DNA of 64,000 bases from Mariprofundaceae bacterium. Lineage in GTDB: Bacteria > Pseudomonadota > Zetaproteobacteria > Mariprofundales > Mariprofundaceae. Numbering within the stretch: position 1 is the stretch's first letter; every line of letters begins with the position of its first letter. The stretch is taken from positions 62,001 through 126,000 of the forward strand of contig JAJFLC010000013.1 of assembly GCA_021772895.1 (NCBI GenBank), read 5' to 3'. A program made the translations under genes and the position numbers. The notes beneath the pieces are model-generated. The model was not told the origin of the DNA. It ran no database searches and was given only the letters and a program-made list of their open reading frames with translations. Shown piece after piece: positions 27,245 to 36,297 of the stretch.

Positions 27245-28371
27245 TGTCCATCCCTATTGACTGCCCAGAAGATGCCTGATCGGGCTGCTTTTTCACTATA
27301 TGCTCGGATTTGATCAATCGTCACTTCTCGCAAACTTTCTGTGCCACTTGACCAGGCCAGATACCACCCCACAGTCATATCAATGGCATCACCAACACTG
27401 TTAGCCGGATGCCACTCCAAAACATCATTTGCCTTGGTTATATCCAGCTTCAAGAATTTTGCCTCATGCACCCTATCTGCATCGGGATGCTCGCAAGAAT
27501 ATGAGCCGGAACCCCACTCCTTCACCACCATTGCAGCAATACCCGAAACTGGAACATTGCCGATGCTTCCCGGCCCGAAGTTCCACCCTTCTTCAAACTT
27601 TCCGGGTTCTTGATATTGCTTAGCTGCCAGCCAAAGATAACCGGAAAGCGGCTCCAAAACATGCTGCCAAGGTCGAATAGCATGCGGGTTACGGATATTG
27701 ATCGGCTCACATTTTTCCAATGCACGAATGCAATCAGGAATAATACGATCCAATGCCCAGTCACCACCACCAATCACATTACCTGCCCGTACCGAGGAAA
27801 GACTTACTCCATGTTCACTGATTCTGTCGGAATGGAAGAATGACTGGCGATAAGAGGATACCACTAGTTCACTGCAACCTTTGCTATTGCTATATGGATC
27901 ATACCCTCCCATCGGATCATTTTCCCGGTAGGCGTATACCCATTCACGATTCTCGTAGCATTTATCCGATGTGATTACCTGACATACTCGAACCGATGGC
28001 GTGTTACGCACTGCTTCCAGCAGGTTTACCGTCCCCATCACATTCGTTTCAAATGTTTCAGCGGGCTCATCATAAGAGAACCGAACCAATGGCTGAGCAG
28101 CCAAATGAAATACAATCTGCGGCTGCACCTTTCTCACATAAGTCTTCAGATTCTGCCTATCACGCACATCACCAATCTCATGGCCAGCCAAGACAAAGGC
28201 AACATCAGCGTCATCAAACAAGCTGGGATCAGTCGGCGCATCTAAGGCATAGCCATACACCTCAGCACCCAATTCTGAAAGCCATAGAGAGAGCCACGAC
28301 CCTTTAAATCCGGTGTGACCAGTAACCAACACCCGTTTTCCATGATACACATGATTAAACTGATGTTTCAT
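27241..28371 (-). CDS. rfbG: CDP-glucose 4,6-dehydratase
   Basis: 376 residues from ATG at 28371, preferred to a GTG at 28389 that would overlap rfbF; GGTG lies close upstream. [11 protein letters not shown] is the NAD loop characteristic of Rfb[10 protein letters not shown] near residue 125 and YSNSKGCSE near 155 form the catalytic site, and [11 protein letters not shown] near 190 is another family block. It converts CDP-glucose to CDP-4-keto-6-deoxyglucose for RfbH, which overlaps its stop. Confidence 0.93.
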   Translation of the reverse strand: MKHQFNHVYHGKRVLVTGHTGFKGSWLSLWLSELGAEVYGYALDAPTDPSLFDDADVAFVLAGHEIGDVRDRQNLKTYVRKVQPQIVFHLAAQPLVRFSYDEPAETFETNVMGTVNLLEAVRNTPSVRVCQVITSDKCYENREWVYAYRENDPMGGYDPYSNSKGCSELVVSSYRQSFFHSDRISEHGVSLSSVRAGNVIGGGDWALDRIIPDCIRALEKCEPINIRNPHAIRPWQHVLEPLSGYLWLAAKQYQEPGKFEEGWNFGPGSIGNVPVSGIAAMVVKEWGSGSYSCEHPDADRVHEAKFLKLDITKANDVLEWHPANSVGDAIDMTVGWYLAWSSGTESLREVTIDQIRAYSEKAARSGIFWAVNRDGQ

Positions 28372-28373
28372 AT

Positions 28374-29141
28374 TCACCACACCTTCCACGGAGCTTTAGC
28401 AGCTTGCCACAACTCTTCCAGATACGTTTTATCACGCAAGGTGTCCATCGGTTGCCAAAAACCGTGATGATGAAATGCCGATAGTTGCCCACCTTTCGCC
28501 AACATCTTTAGAGGCTCCTGCTCCCAGACACTTGTATCGCCACCAATCAAATCAAAAACCTTGGGAGAAAGTACAAAATAACCACCGTTAATCCACGCCC
28601 CATCCCCTTGAGGTTTCTCCTCAAAGGACTTGATCGTATTTTCCTGAATATTTAGTGCCCCAAAACGGCCAGGTGGTTGAACTGCTGTCAATGTTGCCAA
28701 CCCACCCTGATTCCTGTGAAACTGAACCAGCTCACCAATATCAACATCGGACACACCATCTCCATATGTGAAACAAAAATCTTCATCATCAAGATATGAC
28801 GTCACCCTTTTCAGACGCCCACCAGTCGAAGTATTCTCACCTGTGTCAATCAGCGTAACTTTCCACGGCTCTGCCTTTTTCCGGTGCACTTCCATCGAAT
28901 TCTCCTGCATATCAAACGTCACATCAGACATATGCAGAAAATAGTTGGCGAAATACTCTTTGATAACATAACCCTTATAGCCACAGCAGATAATGAAATC
29001 GTTAATATCGTAGGCAGAATAAGTTTTCATGATATGCCATAAGACTGGTCTGCCACCGATTTCAATCATTGGCTTTGGTTTTAGATAGGACTCTTCACTT
29101 ATACGAGTCCCAAGCCCACCTGCCAGAATAACTGCCTTCAT
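28374..29141 (-). CDS. rfbF: Glucose-1-phosphate cytidylyltransferase
   Basis: 255 residues. The nucleotidyltransferase signature is LAGGLGTRISEES with KPKPMIEIGGRP right after it; FTYGDGVSDV near residue 127 binds metal, and the protein ends with the usual MDTLRDKTYLEELW block. It makes CDP-glucose from CTP and glucose-1-phosphate, the entry to all CDP-3,6-dideoxyhexoses. It starts the rfbFGH trio. The 60 bp between it and gmd hold no clear signal. Confidence 0.93.
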   Translation of the reverse strand: MKAVILAGGLGTRISEESYLKPKPMIEIGGRPVLWHIMKTYSAYDINDFIICCGYKGYVIKEYFANYFLHMSDVTFDMQENSMEVHRKKAEPWKVTLIDTGENTSTGGRLKRVTSYLDDEDFCFTYGDGVSDVDIGELVQFHRNQGGLATLTAVQPPGRFGALNIQENTIKSFEEKPQGDGAWINGGYFVLSPKVFDLIGGDTSVWEQEPLKMLAKGGQLSAFHHHGFWQPMDTLRDKTYLEELWQAAKAPWKVW

Positions 29142-29201
29142 GATTTCACCCCCCTTAAATCAACCCTCAGTAAGCCATTCGTTAGAATGGTTATTTCGAT
29201 T

Positions 29202-30284
29202 TTATTCACTCTTGGGGGAGCCCCTATAACCGTGCTTTTTCACTAGCACGTCTCTTTCAGCAGAAATAAGATCTTCCCGTATCATTTCACTAACCAATTC
29301 TTTAAAGCCAATTTTTGGCACCCATCCAAGTTTCTCTTTGGCTTTAGTTGGATCACCCAGAAGCGTCTCCACTTCCGCTGGCCTGAAATAACGAGGATCT
29401 ACGGCAACAATACAGTTACCGTCAGCATCAAATCCCTTTTCATCAACTCCTGAACCCTTCCAGATAATCGCTATCCCAATCTCTTTTGCAGCTGCATTGA
29501 CAAAATCGCGCACAGAATATTGCACCCCAGTCGCAATCACGAAATCGTCCGGCTCATCCTGTTGCAGCATCATCCACTGCATCTCCACATAATCTTTTGC
29601 ATGCCCCCAGTCACGCAACGCATTCATGTTTCCAAGATACAAACAATCTTGGAGGTTTAACTTAATTCTAGCCAATGCACGAGTTATCTTGCGAGTCACG
29701 AAAGTCTCTCCACGAAGAGGCGATTCATGGTTAAAGAGGATACCATTACAGGCATAAAGCCCATAAGACTCACGATAATTCACTGTAATCCAGTAAGCAT
29801 AAAGCTTTGCAACGCCGTAAGGAGAACGTGGATAAAATGCTGTTGTTTCTGTTTGGGGAGTCTCCCGAACCTCACCATACAACTCCGAAGTAGAAGCCTG
29901 ATAAAAGCGGGTCTTCTTCTCCAATCCAAGAATTCGAATCGCTTCAAGAATTCGCAGTGCTCCTATCGCATCTGAATCGGCAGTATATTCTGGCTCCTCG
30001 AATGATACAGCCACATGACTTTGTGCAGCCAAATTATAGATTTCATCTGGCTGTACCTGCTGAATAATCCGAATCAGACTGCTTGAATCAGTCATGTCTC
30101 CATAGTGCAAGACAAATCGTTGATCTAGATCATGCGGATCTCGGAAAAGATGATCAATACGGTCTGTATTAATCAGAGATGTGCGGCGTTTAATGCCATG
30201 AACTTCGTATCCTTTGTTCAAAAGGAACTCCGCCAGATATGCTCCATCCTGTCCTGTTACCCCTGTAATCAATGCTTTTTTCAT
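29202..30284 (-). CDS. gmd: GDP-mannose 4,6-dehydratase
   Basis: 360 residues. [15 protein letters not shown] and [17 protein letters not shown] at the N-terminus, QASTSELYG near residue 128, [10 protein letters not shown] near 157 and [16 protein letters not shown] near 184 are all Gmd hallmarks. Product: GDP-4-keto-6-deoxy-D-mannose, the shared precursor of GDP-fucose and GDP-colitose; ColD and ColC lie further down the operon. Its ATG overlaps the stop of the regulator (30281-30284). Confidence 0.96.
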   Translation of the reverse strand: MKKALITGVTGQDGAYLAEFLLNKGYEVHGIKRRTSLINTDRIDHLFRDPHDLDQRFVLHYGDMTDSSSLIRIIQQVQPDEIYNLAAQSHVAVSFEEPEYTADSDAIGALRILEAIRILGLEKKTRFYQASTSELYGEVRETPQTETTAFYPRSPYGVAKLYAYWITVNYRESYGLYACNGILFNHESPLRGETFVTRKITRALARIKLNLQDCLYLGNMNALRDWGHAKDYVEMQWMMLQQDEPDDFVIATGVQYSVRDFVNAAAKEIGIAIIWKGSGVDEKGFDADGNCIVAVDPRYFRPAEVETLLGDPTKAKEKLGWVPKIGFKELVSEMIREDLISAERDVLVKKHGYRGSPKSE

Positions 30285-30676
30285 GATTCTCTTTCCCTTC
30301 TTTCGGCTTTTCGCGTTACAGAATGATACTCATCCATTAAATTTTGTTGCTCTGCTTCAATTCTCAAATCCTCTATCTCTTTACGCAGACGATCATACTC
30401 TCTCACTTTAAACTGAAGAAAAGCCACTGTCATACGCGACTTCTCATCAATCCCATTCGGGGTAAGCAAGTAGGAATAAGCAAGTTTATTATCACTGTTG
30501 CGAAAATTATTTACTTTCAAACAGCCTTTCTCAACCAGAGCCTTCAAACAAAAATTTATTTTGCCAAGACTAACACCTAGACGCTGAGCCAACTCCCGCT
30601 GGGAAAGGCTAGGGTTAACATCCAGAGCTTTTAGCAATCCATAGCTAGTTGTATCGTCTTGGGGTGCGTTCATCAT
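30281..30676 (-). CDS. MarR-family EPS-associated transcriptional regulator, first gene of the operon
   Basis: About 131 residues: winged helix with [19 protein letters not shown] as the recognition helix-turn-helix (about 20-38), LVEKGCLKV and [18 protein letters not shown] as wing and family block, then a coiled coil of charged residues. It matches the MarR-type regulators found at the head of exopolysaccharide loci. Start ATG is 30676 or the adjacent ATG at 30673; an ORF to 30715 uses TTG that is part of a -35 box. No ribosome site precedes the ATG and the predicted transcript starts within a few bases of it, so translation may be leaderless. A perfect palindrome covers the start (see 30664-30686). 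Confidence 0.85.
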   Translation of the reverse strand: MMNAPQDDTTSYGLLKALDVNPSLSQRELAQRLGVSLGKINFCLKALVEKGCLKVNNFRNSDNKLAYSYLLTPNGIDEKSRMTVAFLQFKVREYDRLRKEIEDLRIEAEQQNLMDEYHSVTRKAERRERES

Positions 30677-30686
30677 ATGAACGCAC
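30664..30686 (-). promoter_or_regulatory. Perfect 10-bp inverted repeat over the regulator start, putative autoregulatory operator
   Basis: GTGCGTTCAT, a CAT spacer, and ATGAACGCAC form a perfect dyad (10+3+10). It begins right after the predicted -10 box and includes the predicted transcription start and the ATG codons of the MarR-type regulator. MarR proteins bind such dyads as dimers and often repress their own operon. The binding is inferred. Confidence 0.6.
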
Positions 30687-30715
30687 ATACAACAGCTCCA
30701 AACCAACACTGTCAA
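30687..30715 (-). promoter_or_regulatory. Probable sigma-70 promoter of the polysaccharide operon
   Basis: Minus strand: TTGACA (30715-30710, perfect -35), 17-bp spacer, TTGTAT (30692-30687, partial -10). The predicted transcript start is about 30680-30677, within a few bases of the ATG of the regulator gene and inside the palindrome. It lies 77 bp after the tviB-like stop, so the operon has its own promoter. The -10 match is only moderate. Confidence 0.55.
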
Positions 30716-30792
30716 GATGACTATTTGATGCAGGACACTCTAAAGATCACTTTACGCTCTGGTGAATACCGAAGAACCTGCCTCAACAAGAA

Positions 30793-32082
30793 TCACATTC
30801 TCCAAATGTTTAGTTCATTGATGCCTTTGCCAGGCCTGTTAAATAAGGCTTTTACGTCCATAACGGGAGCACCAAACTTCACCATTAACTGCAAATCAAC
30901 CGCACCCATGCCAGTGAATTGCCTGTGCCCCACAGCTACAATAAGCGCATCGACGTTCCTAATCTGTTTAATCGGAGACAATGCAATCCCGTACTCGTGC
31001 TGCGCATCATCGCTATCAGCCACAGGATCATGCACCAGCACTTCTACGCCCAGAGATTCAAGTTCACGAATGCAATCAATAACCTTGGTGTTTCGGAGGT
31101 CCGCACAATCCTCTTTAAATGTCAGGCCCAATATTCCTACACGAGATCCTTTGATTTTCGCACCGACTCGAATCATTTCAACAATCGTCTGCTCTGCCAG
31201 CCAGCGCCCCATACCGTCATTGATCCGGCGCGCTGCCTTGATAATTTCAGGCCTGAATCCTGCGATTTCAGCACGATGACTCAGATAATATGGATCTACG
31301 CCGATACAGTGCCCACCGACCAGCCCCGGCTTGAATGGTAAAAAATTCCACTTTGAACCTGCGGCTTCCAGTACATCTTGCGTATCAATACCAAGTTTAT
31401 GAAAAATAAGTGCTAATTCATTAATGAGCGCAATATTGACATCCCGTTGTGTATTTTCGATCACCTTAGCCGCTTCAGCCACCTTGATAGTCGGCGCTCT
31501 GTGCACTCCCGCTTCAATGACCTGCTTATAGAGCCACGCGACTCTATCCAGAGTATCTTCGTCCTGACCCGAGACAATTTTCACAATGGTTTCAAGCCGA
31601 TGGACCTTATCGCCCGGATTCACACGCTCCGGTGAATAGCCTACTTTAAAATCCTTTCCACATATTAATCCCGACTCTTTTTCAAGAATCGGAACACAGA
31701 TTTCTTCTGTAACACCCGGATAAACTGTTGATTCAAATACAACGATGGCATCTTTTTTCATATGACATCCAACTACCTCAGCAGCCTTGATTACCGGCGA
31801 CAAATCAGGTTTATGTGTATTATCAACTGGTGTAGGAACTGCTACGATGATAAAATCTGCATGAGAAATATCCAATGGATCAGTTGTATAGCTTAACTGA
31901 TCAGCCAGCACAAAAAGCTCTTCCTCCATCTCTCCCGTTGGATCGTAACCCTCTTTGTATGCAGTGATTTTTTCGTCAATAACATCAAAGCCGATAGTCG
32001 GCATGACACGACCAAAGGCCAATGCCAAAGGCAGACCAACATATCCCATGCCTACAATTGCTACACTTTGATCATTCTTCAC
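30793..32082 (-). CDS. Nucleotide-sugar dehydrogenase, TviB/WbpO type (UDP-GalNAc/GlcNAc to uronic acid)
   Basis: 429 residues. GMGYVGLPLALAFG is the NAD loop, VAVPTPVD and FESTVYPGVTEE follow, and GGHCIGVDPYYL near residue 262 carries the catalytic Cys of UDP-sugar 6-dehydrogenases. The EAAKVIENTQRDVNIALINEL block and the length place it with TviB/WbpO (UDP-HexNAc) rather than Ugd (UDP-glucose). GTG start at 32082 overlaps the manC stop. It would supply a HexNAcA residue to the glycan. Exact substrate is not fixed. Confidence 0.85.
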   Translation of the reverse strand: MKNDQSVAIVGMGYVGLPLALAFGRVMPTIGFDVIDEKITAYKEGYDPTGEMEEELFVLADQLSYTTDPLDISHADFIIVAVPTPVDNTHKPDLSPVIKAAEVVGCHMKKDAIVVFESTVYPGVTEEICVPILEKESGLICGKDFKVGYSPERVNPGDKVHRLETIVKIVSGQDEDTLDRVAWLYKQVIEAGVHRAPTIKVAEAAKVIENTQRDVNIALINELALIFHKLGIDTQDVLEAAGSKWNFLPFKPGLVGGHCIGVDPYYLSHRAEIAGFRPEIIKAARRINDGMGRWLAEQTIVEMIRVGAKIKGSRVGILGLTFKEDCADLRNTKVIDCIRELESLGVEVLVHDPVADSDDAQHEYGIALSPIKQIRNVDALIVAVGHRQFTGMGAVDLQLMVKFGAPVMDVKALFNRPGKGINELNIWRM

Positions 32083-33506
32083 TCACAACCCCTGCCGTAA
32101 TGATCATCAAATCTCTCAATATCATCTTCGCCAAGATAATCACCAACCTGTACCTCTACAATTTGAAGAGGGTTCTCGCCATTGTTCGCAAGTCGATGCT
32201 TCTCACCGATAGCGATATAGGTACTCTCATTTTTGGAGACTGTGTAGACCTCTTCACCTCGTGTTACAGTGGCAACCCCCGAAACCACTACCCAATGCTC
32301 AGAGCGTTGCTGATGGCTTTGTAAGCTCAGGGACGCGCCAGGTGATACTTCAATGCGTTTTAACTTATACCCGCTATTTCGACCTTCCAACACGGTATAA
32401 TTTCCCCATGGTCGATAAACCGTCACATGTTCAACATGCTCTTTACTTCCCCGTGCTTTGATTTTATCAACAATTTCGCGGACACGCTGACTCTCTCCTC
32501 GTTTTGTAAGCAGAATAGCGTCCGGTGTCTCTACAACAATCACATCTTCAAGGTTCACTGCCGCAAGCAGTTTGGATTCACTGCGAATGAGTGAGTTTTT
32601 ACAATCAAAACTGAGTACATCGCCAGCCAATGTGTTGCCATCTTCATCATGATCCGAGATATCGTAAACTGCATCCCAGCTTCCGACATCCGACCATCCG
32701 ATGTCACAAGGTATAAGCGCGACAGACTCAGACTTTTCCATCACACCATAATCAATTGAAATAGAGGGCATATTAGCAAAGCCATGGCGAATCACTTCAT
32801 GCCAGGGTTCGTCTTTGTTCCATCTATTACGCATATTTTCCAAAACAGACCAAATATCAGGAAGGTGTTTCTGAATCGCATCAAGAATGACTGATGCCTT
32901 CCAGACAAACATGCCTGAGTTCCAAAAATAAGATCCCTGCAAAAGAAAAGACTCAGCCGTCGCCAAGTCCGGCTTTTCGGTGAAACGCAATACGGGATAG
33001 GCATTTCCATCTGCCTCCGACGCAGCCTGAACATAACCAAAACCTGTATCCGGACGAGTGGGTTTAATGCCAAACGTCACAAGTTTCCCTTCTTCCGCCA
33101 CATCAACGGCCATGTCTAAACACTGATGAAAGCTTTTTATGTCCTGTATCAAATGGTCTGCTGGCAAAACCAGCATCACGGGGTCGCTTTTTGTCAGGTC
33201 CATCAAAAGCGCAGCCGCCACAGCCACCGCAGGTGCCGTGTTTCTAGCTGCTGGCTCCAGAATCGTATTCAAATCTTTTAATGCAGAATAAGCCTCCCCA
33301 CTTGCATGGGCTTCACTGGTGACCACCCATACATCATCTTTGGAAATAAATGGGGTTAACCGTGAAATCGTACCTTCCAGTAGTGTCTCATCACCCTGTA
33401 AATTCAAAAACTGTTTTGGTAACTGCTGACGAGAGAGAGGCCACAGACGCGTGCCTGAGCCCCCTGCGAGAATAACCGCAACCCTGTTTGAGCTTTCTTT
33501 AGACAT
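32079..33506 (-). CDS. manC: Mannose-1-phosphate guanylyltransferase / mannose-6-phosphate isomerase
   Basis: 475 residues, the bifunctional type II form. LAGGSGTRLWPLSR is the pyrophosphorylase motif, FTEKPD near residue 180 the sugar-phosphate site, and the C-terminal cupin (RPWGNYTVLEGR, then QSHQQRSEHWVVV) is the phosphomannose isomerase domain. It makes GDP-mannose for Gmd (29202-30284). It starts 5 bp after the cysS stop without a strong ribosome site, so it is probably read from the housekeeping operon. No phosphomannomutase gene is in the window. Confidence 0.95.
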   Translation of the reverse strand: MSKESSNRVAVILAGGSGTRLWPLSRQQLPKQFLNLQGDETLLEGTISRLTPFISKDDVWVVTSEAHASGEAYSALKDLNTILEPAARNTAPAVAVAAALLMDLTKSDPVMLVLPADHLIQDIKSFHQCLDMAVDVAEEGKLVTFGIKPTRPDTGFGYVQAASEADGNAYPVLRFTEKPDLATAESFLLQGSYFWNSGMFVWKASVILDAIQKHLPDIWSVLENMRNRWNKDEPWHEVIRHGFANMPSISIDYGVMEKSESVALIPCDIGWSDVGSWDAVYDISDHDEDGNTLAGDVLSFDCKNSLIRSESKLLAAVNLEDVIVVETPDAILLTKRGESQRVREIVDKIKARGSKEHVEHVTVYRPWGNYTVLEGRNSGYKLKRIEVSPGASLSLQSHQQRSEHWVVVSGVATVTRGEEVYTVSKNESTYIAIGEKHRLANNGENPLQIVEVQVGDYLGEDDIERFDDHYGRGCE

Positions 33507-33511
33507 TTAAC

Positions 33512-34915
33512 TTAATCAGCCTTTTTCCAAGTTGTTCCATCTGCCCCATCTTCCAGAATAATATCCCTGACTGCAAGCTCATCACGAATAGCATCTGCAC
33601 GTGCAAAATTTCGTTCTGTTCTTGCCTTGTTACGATCAACAATCAACGCTTCGATCCACGCGGCATCAACCTCAGCATTATTGGCTCCGCCATGAAACCA
33701 TGCATCAGCATCCTTTTGCACAATTCCGAGAAGAGACGTCATCGCAGTCAATTCACGAACCTGCCTGCTCACACCCTCACCTGCATCAAGCTTTCGATTG
33801 ATTTCTTTGCAGGTTTGAAAAATTTCCGCCAATGCTTCCGGCGTATTAAAATCATCATTCATGGCTCCAACAAATGCATCAGACAGGAGCCCTTTCTCCG
33901 TGACAAGCTGCTGCTCCGTCTGTTTCATCTGTTCCAGACGGCGTTTTGTTTCATACAAACGATCAAGCCCCACTTTTACAACATCCAACGCTGCATCAGA
34001 AAAATCCACCGGTGAACGATAGTGGGTACCCAGAAGAAACATTCGAAGCACTTCAGAATCATATTTTTTCAACACTTCACAGATAGTGAAAAAGTTCCCC
34101 AGCGACTTGGACATCTTCTCTGCATTAATATTCACAAGGCCATTGTGCAACCAGTAGCGAGCAAATGCCCCACCATTGGCAGCTCGCGCCTGTGCAATTT
34201 CATTTTCATGATGCGGAAACTTTAAATCCATACCACCACCATGAATATCAAAGGTGCTGCCCAGATGCGCACAACTCATAGCCGAACATTCAATATGCCA
34301 GCCAGGCCGTCCGCTACCCCAAGGTGAATCCCATGCAGGCTCTCCAGATTTAGCCTGCTTCCACAATACAAAATCAAGCGGATCATCTTTACTACGATCT
34401 ACATCAACACGTGAACCAGATTCAAGTTCATCGATTTTTTTACCTGAAAGTTGTCCATAACCTTCAAACTTACGCACCGAATAAAGCACATCCCCGCGAT
34501 CTGAAACATAGGCAAAACCCTGATCAATCAATTGAGTAATCATATCAATCATTTCATTCATATGCAGTGTTGCACGCGGTTCATGCGTTGGACGCAAGCA
34601 ATATAGTGCATCCATATCCATATGGAATGCTGTGATCATTTCATCGGTCAGTGTTTTAGGTTCAATGCCTGCTTCATTGGCACGCTTAATGATTTTATCG
34701 TCCACATCGGTGAAATTACGCACGTAATTCACCTCATAACCAAGCTGCATCAACCAGCGGTAAATCACATCAAAAACAACCATGACTCGGGCATGTCCGA
34801 CATGGCAGTGATCATAAATTGTCACGCCGCAGACATACATGCCAGCCTTACCTTTAACCAACGGTGTAAATTCCTCTTTTTTACGTGCCAACGTATTATA
34901 GATCTGCAAGTTCAC
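33512..34915 (-). CDS. cysS: Cysteinyl-tRNA synthetase
   Basis: 467 residues, normal length. Zn/HIGH region near residue 28: CGVTIYDHCHVGHAR; KMSKSLGNF near 268; WHIECSAM near 205 holds the other Zn ligands. The GTG start at 34915 overlaps the gltX stop by 4 bp. It charges tRNA-Cys in the cytoplasm. Placed between gltX and manC. Confidence 0.97.
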   Translation of the reverse strand: MNLQIYNTLARKKEEFTPLVKGKAGMYVCGVTIYDHCHVGHARVMVVFDVIYRWLMQLGYEVNYVRNFTDVDDKIIKRANEAGIEPKTLTDEMITAFHMDMDALYCLRPTHEPRATLHMNEMIDMITQLIDQGFAYVSDRGDVLYSVRKFEGYGQLSGKKIDELESGSRVDVDRSKDDPLDFVLWKQAKSGEPAWDSPWGSGRPGWHIECSAMSCAHLGSTFDIHGGGMDLKFPHHENEIAQARAANGGAFARYWLHNGLVNINAEKMSKSLGNFFTICEVLKKYDSEVLRMFLLGTHYRSPVDFSDAALDVVKVGLDRLYETKRRLEQMKQTEQQLVTEKGLLSDAFVGAMNDDFNTPEALAEIFQTCKEINRKLDAGEGVSRQVRELTAMTSLLGIVQKDADAWFHGGANNAEVDAAWIEALIVDRNKARTERNFARADAIRDELAVRDIILEDGADGTTWKKAD

Positions 34916-36297
34916 GCGTTTACTCGCCTGATCACATCTTCCAGCCGTAAAATCACACCCTCACGACCAAGATATGCAACCACATGACTCATCTCTGGCC
35001 CATGTTCCATACCCGTTAAGGCAACACGCAACGGTAAAAATAACTGTTTACCTTTGCAGCCCGTCAATTCTTTCACGCTTGCAGCCCAACCCTTCCAATC
35101 AACGCCAGACGAGCCATTCCAGGTTTCCAGTGCTTGCCTAAAAAAATCGATTCCTGCCGAACGCAATACACGTTCATCATCTTGAAAGTCCGCTGTAACA
35201 TCCACAATTCGTGCATATTTCAATGCATCCTCAACACGCTCCAGGTTACCCCCAAGCAATTCAGCCAGACCGACAAGCTTTTCGTGATCCACATCAGAAA
35301 AGTGACCGCCTAACAAGTTAGCCAGAGATATTGCAGGCAAGGCATGCAACAACTTCTCATGCCATCGCCACATCTGTTCATCCGACCAGCGCACGGATGA
35401 CGTCGAAACATGCTCCGCATTAAAAAGCTTTGCGATTTCATTCGCATCCGCAACGTCATCAGGCAGGTTTGGATGACCAAGGCGTGCCATGGACTGAATG
35501 AGTGCCGCCGGCAAAAGCCCTTCAATACGCAGATGAGAAACGCTGTGACTACCTGTTCGTTTCGAAAGCTTTGCGCCATCCTGTCCAAGAAGCAAACCAT
35601 GATGCAGGTATACAGGCACTTTCATATCCAACCGTTCAAGCAACCAGACCTGATAAGCAGAATTGGTCAAATGATCATCACCACGCATGGTATGCGTGAT
35701 GCCATCGAGCGCATCATCAATGGCATTGGGCAGCAAAAATGTAAATGTTCCATCGGATCGTACAACAACAGGATCATCCAGATCGCGACAGGCAAAACTG
35801 ACATCACCCCGCAGCGCATCTTTCACAACCACTTCACCGGAACTGTTTTTTATTTTCAGGCGCCATACATAAGATTCATTTTCAGCACGTTCAACTGATT
35901 CTTCATTTGAAAGCTCTCTACACCGGCCTGAATAGCGGGGAGGAAGTCCACGCGAAGTCGCTAGTTTTCGATCCAGATTCAACTGACTTTCGGTGCAAAA
36001 ACAACGGTAGGCATGACCAGAAGATTCAAGTGCATTCAAAGCGCCACGATGTTTTTCAGCATGAGCAGACTGGAAAATAACTTCGCCATCCCAATCAAGC
36101 CCCAGCCATTTCAAATCATCTTCAATGGCCTCGATGTATTCAGCTTCCGAACGTTCACGATCGGTATCTTCGAAACGCAGTAGAAAACGGCCACCATGCT
36201 TGCGAGCATAAAGCCAGTTAAGCAAAGCTGTCCGCACATTGCCCAGATGTAGCATACCTGTTGGCGATGGCGCAAAACGGGTTACAACATCACTCAT
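34912..36297 (-). CDS. gltX: Glutamyl-tRNA synthetase
   Basis: 461 residues. HIGH-type motif in SPTGMLHLGNVRTALLNW, Zn ligands CFC near residue 100 with YSGRC further on, and the KMSKS equivalent AKLSKRTGSHS near 238. The Zn site makes it the E. coli GltX type. ATG overlaps the ftsB-like stop (36294-36297). A GluQ paralogue lacking the anticodon domain is at 47996-48952. Confidence 0.97.
   Translation of the reverse strand: MSDVVTRFAPSPTGMLHLGNVRTALLNWLYARKHGGRFLLRFEDTDRERSEAEYIEAIEDDLKWLGLDWDGEVIFQSAHAEKHRGALNALESSGHAYRCFCTESQLNLDRKLATSRGLPPRYSGRCRELSNEESVERAENESYVWRLKIKNSSGEVVVKDALRGDVSFACRDLDDPVVVRSDGTFTFLLPNAIDDALDGITHTMRGDDHLTNSAYQVWLLERLDMKVPVYLHHGLLLGQDGAKLSKRTGSHSVSHLRIEGLLPAALIQSMARLGHPNLPDDVADANEIAKLFNAEHVSTSSVRWSDEQMWRWHEKLLHALPAISLANLLGGHFSDVDHEKLVGLAELLGGNLERVEDALKYARIVDVTADFQDDERVLRSAGIDFFRQALETWNGSSGVDWKGWAASVKELTGCKGKQLFLPLRVALTGMEHGPEMSHVVAYLGREGVILRLEDVIRRVNA

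Noticed and set aside
29142-29201. Internal promoter between gmd and rfbF
   Set aside because: No -35/-10 pair of acceptable quality in the 60-bp gap.
30659-31279. 206-codon plus-strand frame starting at the operon promoter
   Set aside because: Antisense to the TviB-like dehydrogenase and overlapping the regulator promoter; no family resemblance.
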